From contig NC_023755.2 in assembly GCF_000499845.2 (NCBI RefSeq), forward strand, positions 34,953,253-35,017,252: 64,000 bases of DNA, written 5' to 3'. Positions 59,001 to 64,000 of this stretch are shown piece after piece. A program made the translations under genes and the position numbers. Positions within the stretch are counted from its first letter, which is position 1. Each line of letters starts with the position of its first letter. The DNA is from Phaseolus vulgaris. Lineage: Eukaryota > Streptophyta > Magnoliopsida > Fabales > Fabaceae. Under the pieces are notes generated by a model that did no database searches, was not told the DNA's origin, and saw nothing but the letters and a program-made list of their open reading frames with translations.

Positions 59001-62000
59001 ATAAAATATTTAATAATTCTTTTAAAAAAAAATTGTTTTACAATTTTTTTAAAATTTTAATAATTGTATATTAGCAAAAAAATCCTAAAAAACCCTTAAA
59101 ATATTAATTTGATTTTATTTGAATTTTATATTAAATTAGAATAAGATTAAACTTAACTATATTTTATTTTATATTTTGTTTTGATGATTATTTAAATCAC
59201 ATGTAGCTTCAAACACCTTTAATGAACAGTACTTATTTAACGAGACAATTCAATAAGGAGCACGTGATCACTTTATAGTACAACGATGATTTGGTAGGTC
59301 CCAACCAATATATGTTGTGAAGCTTGAGTACCAACTAAAGTTTGGAGTTTGGTACACTTTAAGATAGCTGGTTCGCAAAATTTATTTTGTATTAAATGTT
59401 TTTTATAAAAACTTATTAAATAAAAATTAATTTTAAATATTAAAATATTTAGTTATTATTTTAAATTAAAAACTATCTTATAAATTAAAAATTATTAATA
59501 TCTAATAATTTTTATTATTAATAAAAAATTATAAAATAGTTTTTATATTAATATTTAATTATTATCTATTAAGATTTTAGATATTTATTATTTTATATGT
59601 AAATTTAGTTTTATTAATACTAATTCAAAATTTAAGATATTAATAACTAAAATTTTAGTAATTAATTAAAAATTTATTTTATAATTTTTTATTAATTATA
59701 TAAATTATTTTATATATTAATAATTTTTAATTTTTAAAATAGTATTTAATTTATTTAGAATGATTAATTATTTTTATTTTTATAATTAATTGTTATTGTG
59801 TGTTTTGTTGTTGCAATCTAATCAATTGTAACTGCTTTGTTGTGTGTGGGGTGAACTTAGTGAGGATGAATTTTTTTGGAAGTAATTATTAAGGTAAGTT
59901 TTGATGATGTTTGTATTTTGTTTTGAAATTATGAATATACATAACTCTTAGAATTTTTTTTCAATGGATTGGGATTTCTGTAAAATATTTCAAATTTATT
60001 CAAATTTTTCTCATAAAAAAATTACTTAAGACTGCACTTGAATGAAAATTTGATTGGGGCACAGTCCTCTCGGTAAATTTTTAACAACAAATTATAGTGG
60101 ATTCACCCCACCAATTTAGATATACAACCATCAATAACTAATTTAAATTTTAAATAATTTATTTATTTATTAACTAGCATAATTGTAAAATTTTATTTAT
60201 TAACTAACCTAATTATAAAATTTTATTATTAAAAAGAGTTGTGGAGTTATATCATGCTTTATAAAAAGGTTAGTGGTGAAAAAGATAATTTTCAGGCAAA
60301 TATTTAGCAACCCATAAAAACAAAAATGAGGACACTTAACTATTTTATCTTGATAGAAGAAAAATGTTATTATTTACGTCAAAAATTTCCATAATTTAAA
60401 AGATATAATAGTTTATACAATAGTATTTTATCTAAAGAAGACAAAGAAATTCGTGACCCTTGAATGGAGTTTTCTCTTTAATGCTCAATCGATCTGAACA
60501 AACATATTAATGAATAAAGGTTTGATTTATTTTTTGAAAGAGAATGCATAAACAGCTTCAAAACAAATATTTTTGTACTTGTTGATAGGTAATATGCGAA
60601 AACAAAGGTCTTTCAGACGAGTTGCCACACTTAGTCTACGTATCTAGAGAAAAGAAGAAGCAACATCCACATCATTATAAAGCTGGTGCCATGAATGTGT
60701 TGGTGAGTTTGTTTTCTTCTTAACTAAGAAGAAATTGTTGTGTTACTAATAGTAGTTTGTATCATTATTTGTATTCAGAATTCTTACAAGATCTTAAATC
60801 ACTGTTATTTGTATCATGAACAGACAAGAGTTTCCGGAGTGATGACAAATGCTCCCTTTATCCTGAACGTAGATTGTGACATGTATGTTCATAATCCAAA
60901 GATTGTTTTGCACGCCCTCTGCATTTTACTAGATTCAAAGGGAGAGAAAGAAGTTGCATTTTCACAATGTATCCAACAATTCTACGATGCATTGAAGGAT
61001 GACCCTTTTGGAAATCAACTTGTGGCAACGTTTTTGGTGAGTCAAGTTTCAAGAAAGTTAGCCAAATAACCTTATGATGAACTACATGGCAAGTGTTAAT
61101 AAATCCTCTTTTTGTGTAATGCAGTACCTAGGTGGTGGATTAGCAGGACTCCAAGGGATATTTTACATAGGAACAAATTGCTTGCACCGAAGAAAAGTAA
61201 TTTATGGCCTTTCTCCTGATCATCACATTCAAAATGGAAAGAAGGATCATGACATCACAAATGGTACTTTGATTTCACTGTTACCCTTATGAGTCTAAAT
61301 TTGTTATTCTTCTTCAGTTTCAAAAGGGTCTCATAATGTCGAAATATTTTGTCAGCTGATAAGAAACTCCAGTGTTTGAAATTATAGTTATCTGATATAC
61401 CATGTTACTATGTGTGCAGGGAAATTCTCAGAAAAGAAAAGAATATTTGGAAGTTCAAAGGGGTTTGTGGAATCAGCTACTGATGCTTTGGAAGGGAAGA
61501 CATTGGCTTCCAATAATAATATTTGGAAATATGTTGAGGCAGCAAAAGAAGTTGCCAGTTGTGAATATGAATATGACACTGCTTGGGGTAAAGAGGTAAA
61601 CAAAAGAGAAAACTAAGTATTCACCTAAACAAACAAAAAATGAAAAAAAAGCTAGTTTGTTCTTGAAAAAGTTTACTTTTTTCTGTCATTAGTAAAATTT
61701 TGAGTACTGAGTATTGAGAATGTTAGGTGGGTTGGATGTATGGATCAACATCAGAAGATGCGCTTACAGGGCTGAAAATCCACACAAAAGGTTGGAGATC
61801 TGAAGTGTGTTCACCAGACCTTATAGCCTTTATGGGTTGCTCACCTCAAGATATCATAACTGTAATGGTCCAACAAAGAAGATGGGTCTCAGGGTTGCTT
61901 GAAATTCTCCTAAGCAACCACTGTCCAATTTTTGGAACCCTATTTGGTAAGCTCCAATTCAGACAGTGCTTGGGCTATCTTTGGGTCACCACTTGGGGCT

Positions 62001-63171
62001 TAAGATCTGTTCCTGAAATATGCTACAGTCTTCTCCCTGCATATTGCATCATCAACAACTCTACTTTCTTGCCCAAGGTATGAACTTAGATCCCATGCAA
62101 TTTTCAAACTCTATGGTAGCAGAATACACACATAGATCAAGTAAAGTTTATTCATTTAATAATTAAACTTCATTTTTCATAAAGATATAAATGTCTTCAT
62201 ATTCAAAAGTTTAACTTGCATAGTCCTCAAGATAATCACTATTTGTTATTTGTAATAGAATTATTAAAGGTGTGGTTTTACAAAGTTATCTTTTATGTAT
62301 AAAGGAAGGGAACTTAATTAGATTAAAAAAAATTGAATTCACTTGTGTGTATATATATAAGCATAACTTCTGAGTTAAAATGTTTAATCATATAATGGCT
62401 AGGAAAGTTGTACTAACATCACTGCATATAATCCATGATTAGAAGCTTAACATTTAAACAATCTTTTTTTCTTCCATCAACCTATTTTTTTTTTTTGTTT
62501 GCTTAGTGCTTTCTTTTAAGGCTATAAAAAAGTACAAGAGTTTTAAGATAGTTACATAAATTTTAAAATATTACTTCATATTCAATAACTTACTAAATCC
62601 ACACATTTTTCACACTATTTCAATCGTGTTGCAGGATCTTGGACAATGGATTCCTACCACTTTGTTTGTGATTTACAACATAAGTACTTTTGTAGAGTAC
62701 TTGGGAACAGGGTTGTCAATTCGTACATGGTGGAACTCTCAAAGAATGGCAAGGATAACCACCACAAATGCTTGGTTTTTTGGATTATTGAGCATTGTGC
62801 TTAAGTTATTGAGAATATCAGACATTGTCTTTGAAATAACAAGAAAAGAGCAATCATCATCCAACGAGAGTGCTAAGGAAAATAATGGTAGATTCATTTT
62901 CAACGAGTCTCCAATTTTTATACCTGGCACAACTATTTTGCTTATTCAACTAATAGCTCTCGTTACCAAGTTGTTGGGATGGCAACCACGTGTTAGAAAT
63001 GGACATGGATCTGGCATAGGAGAAGTGTTATGTTGTTCATATTTGGTTGTTTGCTACTGGCCATTTTTCAAAGGTTTATTTGGCAAAGGAAAATATGGAA
63101 TTCCCTTATCCACGATATGCAAGTCAATGGTGTTGGCTTTCCTTTTTGTGTACTTTGGCAAAGCTTATTAA
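55177..63171 (+). CDS. Cellulose-synthase-like glycosyltransferase, CslB/CslH type (gene 3, nine exons)
   Basis: A more distant paralogue of genes 1 and 2 with the same intron positions. Exons: 55177-55433, 55565-55898, 58186-58305, 60589-60702, 60824-61036, 61125-61263, 61420-61595, 61727-62077, 62635-63171; 2241 nt, 746 residues. Signatures: DDG 135-137, DCD 292-294 ([11 protein letters not shown]), SED 460-462, QQRRW 500-504. Two N-terminal and several C-terminal hydrophobic segments, no zinc finger. Expected as a Golgi membrane family-2 glycosyltransferase with unknown product. Conserved motifs are closer to the family consensus than in gene 1. Introns 2 (2287 bp) and 3 (2283 bp) are 15 to 20 times larger than intron 2 of the paralogues, or several times larger in the case of intron 3. 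No break found. Confidence 0.9.
55996..56030. repeat. (AT)n microsatellite in intron 2 of gene 3
   Basis: About 17 AT units. The rest of intron 2 is AT-rich with only short frames and no recognised insertion. Confidence 0.95.
59390..59810. repeat. Decayed CACTA-type MITE in intron 3 of gene 3
   Basis: Phrases in the same order as the copies at 50465 and 54206 (TTATTAATAAAAAATTATAAA, then ATTTAATTATTATC, then TTAGTAATTAATTA). Ends are decayed, so no target duplication can be named. Confidence 0.55.
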
Positions 63172-64000
63172 GGATGATTGGGTGATTGTATACTTCCTTT
63201 GGTTGGTTTTGCAATTTGCTACTCCATATTTTTCTCATTGTATGGTGGTTTTGCATATATTCTTCTCATTGCACGGTACTATTGTGAGAATAGTGTACCT
63301 TGTTTGAAAATGCTTAATTAGGCAAAAGTGTGAAAATAAAATAAAAGATAGTGAAAAAATATCACTCACTTACTAGTTTCTGTTTTTAGTTTTTGTTTTC
63401 CATAATATATGTAAAAAGTGATACCACACTCTTTCACATCTATATTTCAAAAAGAAATATAAGTGTTTGAATATATAAAAAGTGAGAAGATAAACATTAA
63501 CAAATTTAGTTTGGAGAATAAATAGGTTAAAGTGAGATATTTACTAAGAAAAGAAACTTTATAATGTAGTACAAAATGAATAGTGAAACATGACACTACG
63601 ACGTGGGCTACAAAATAAAATGTGGTATTTTCTTTTAGGTATGCATTGGATATTCAACATAACCATTCTAGGAATAACCATTCTAGGAGTGAAAACTATA
63701 TTCTCCTAAAATTCTTTTGATCTTTCAAGACTCTATCTCATTATAAGAAAAATTGGTATTACATACAACCCAAATCCATATGTAAGACAATAAATTCATA
63801 TGTAAAGCATAGTTTACATACAGATTATATTAAAAGAAAAAAAATTGTATCTAAAACTGTCATAAATAACTGTTACAACGGATATATCCATATGTAACTA
63901 TGGTCACATTTAAAAAAAGAATAATAGTTAAATGGTTAATTTTCTTTTGAAAAACCTGATTATCAATTTAAAAATCTGGTATAAGCAAAAATAGAGAATC
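63172..64000. other. 3' flank of gene 3
   Basis: 63172-63310 is probably 3' UTR. 63760-63910 has short inverted and repeated ATATGTAA phrases (CCATATGTAAG, TCATATGTAAAG, CATATGTAACTATGG) that may be the edge of a MITE cut by the window end. No gene. Confidence 0.4.

Overview
This is a plant nuclear window: AT-rich, with intron-containing genes and dense retrotransposon debris. The gene family, the LTR families and the style of the repeats suggest a papilionoid legume of the Phaseolus/Vigna type (inference; no marker gene proves the species). The real host genes are three nine-exon genes on the + strand for cellulose-synthase-like family-2 glycosyltransferases of the CslB/CslH type. They lie at 3984-7500, 25401-29143 and 55177-63171, and each conceptually encodes 746 residues with no break found. 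The only other host-gene trace is a decayed calcium-dependent protein kinase regulatory domain at 12.4-13.4 kb (- strand).

Genes 1 and 2 sit in a tandem duplication. Unit A (about 1-9830) and unit B (about 21100-34690) share an upstream AT-rich block, a LINE RNase H fragment, the gene and a downstream retroelement-derived block. A third copy of only the upstream block begins near 35.2 kb and is cut by a young Ty3/gypsy element at 36694. A fourth, coding-less remnant at 23.0-23.4 kb joins promoter-like sequence straight to 3'-UTR-like sequence. The last exon of genes 1 and 2 lies in a 599-bp block that is identical by eye, while the exon before it differs by about 3 percent, which points to recent gene conversion.

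Mobile DNA accounts for most of the rest. 13678-19606 is a gag-only, pol-less copia-type element with target duplication AAAAT. 29874-32337 is a nested cluster of two opposed TRIM elements enclosing a copia LTR junction, followed by a solo LTR. 36694-50274 is a 13.6-kb Tat-type gypsy element with 1.2 percent LTR divergence and target duplication AATCA. 50465-50894 and 54206-54639 are CACTA-type MITEs. 51.0-53.0 kb is a dead copia pol on the - strand.

The most unusual system is in the gypsy element. Between pol and the 3' LTR it carries two related genes on the opposite strand, and each is best read as a two-exon spliced gene with the intron at the same position and phase. The longer reads as 698 residues (conserved N-terminal domain, Pro/Ala/Ser-rich linker, coiled coil); the shorter reads as 288 residues and stops just after the splice. 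A relic of LTR-like sequence separates them, so the element seems to have been assembled by recombination. The sense gag-pol of this copy is broken in four places while both antisense genes stay open.
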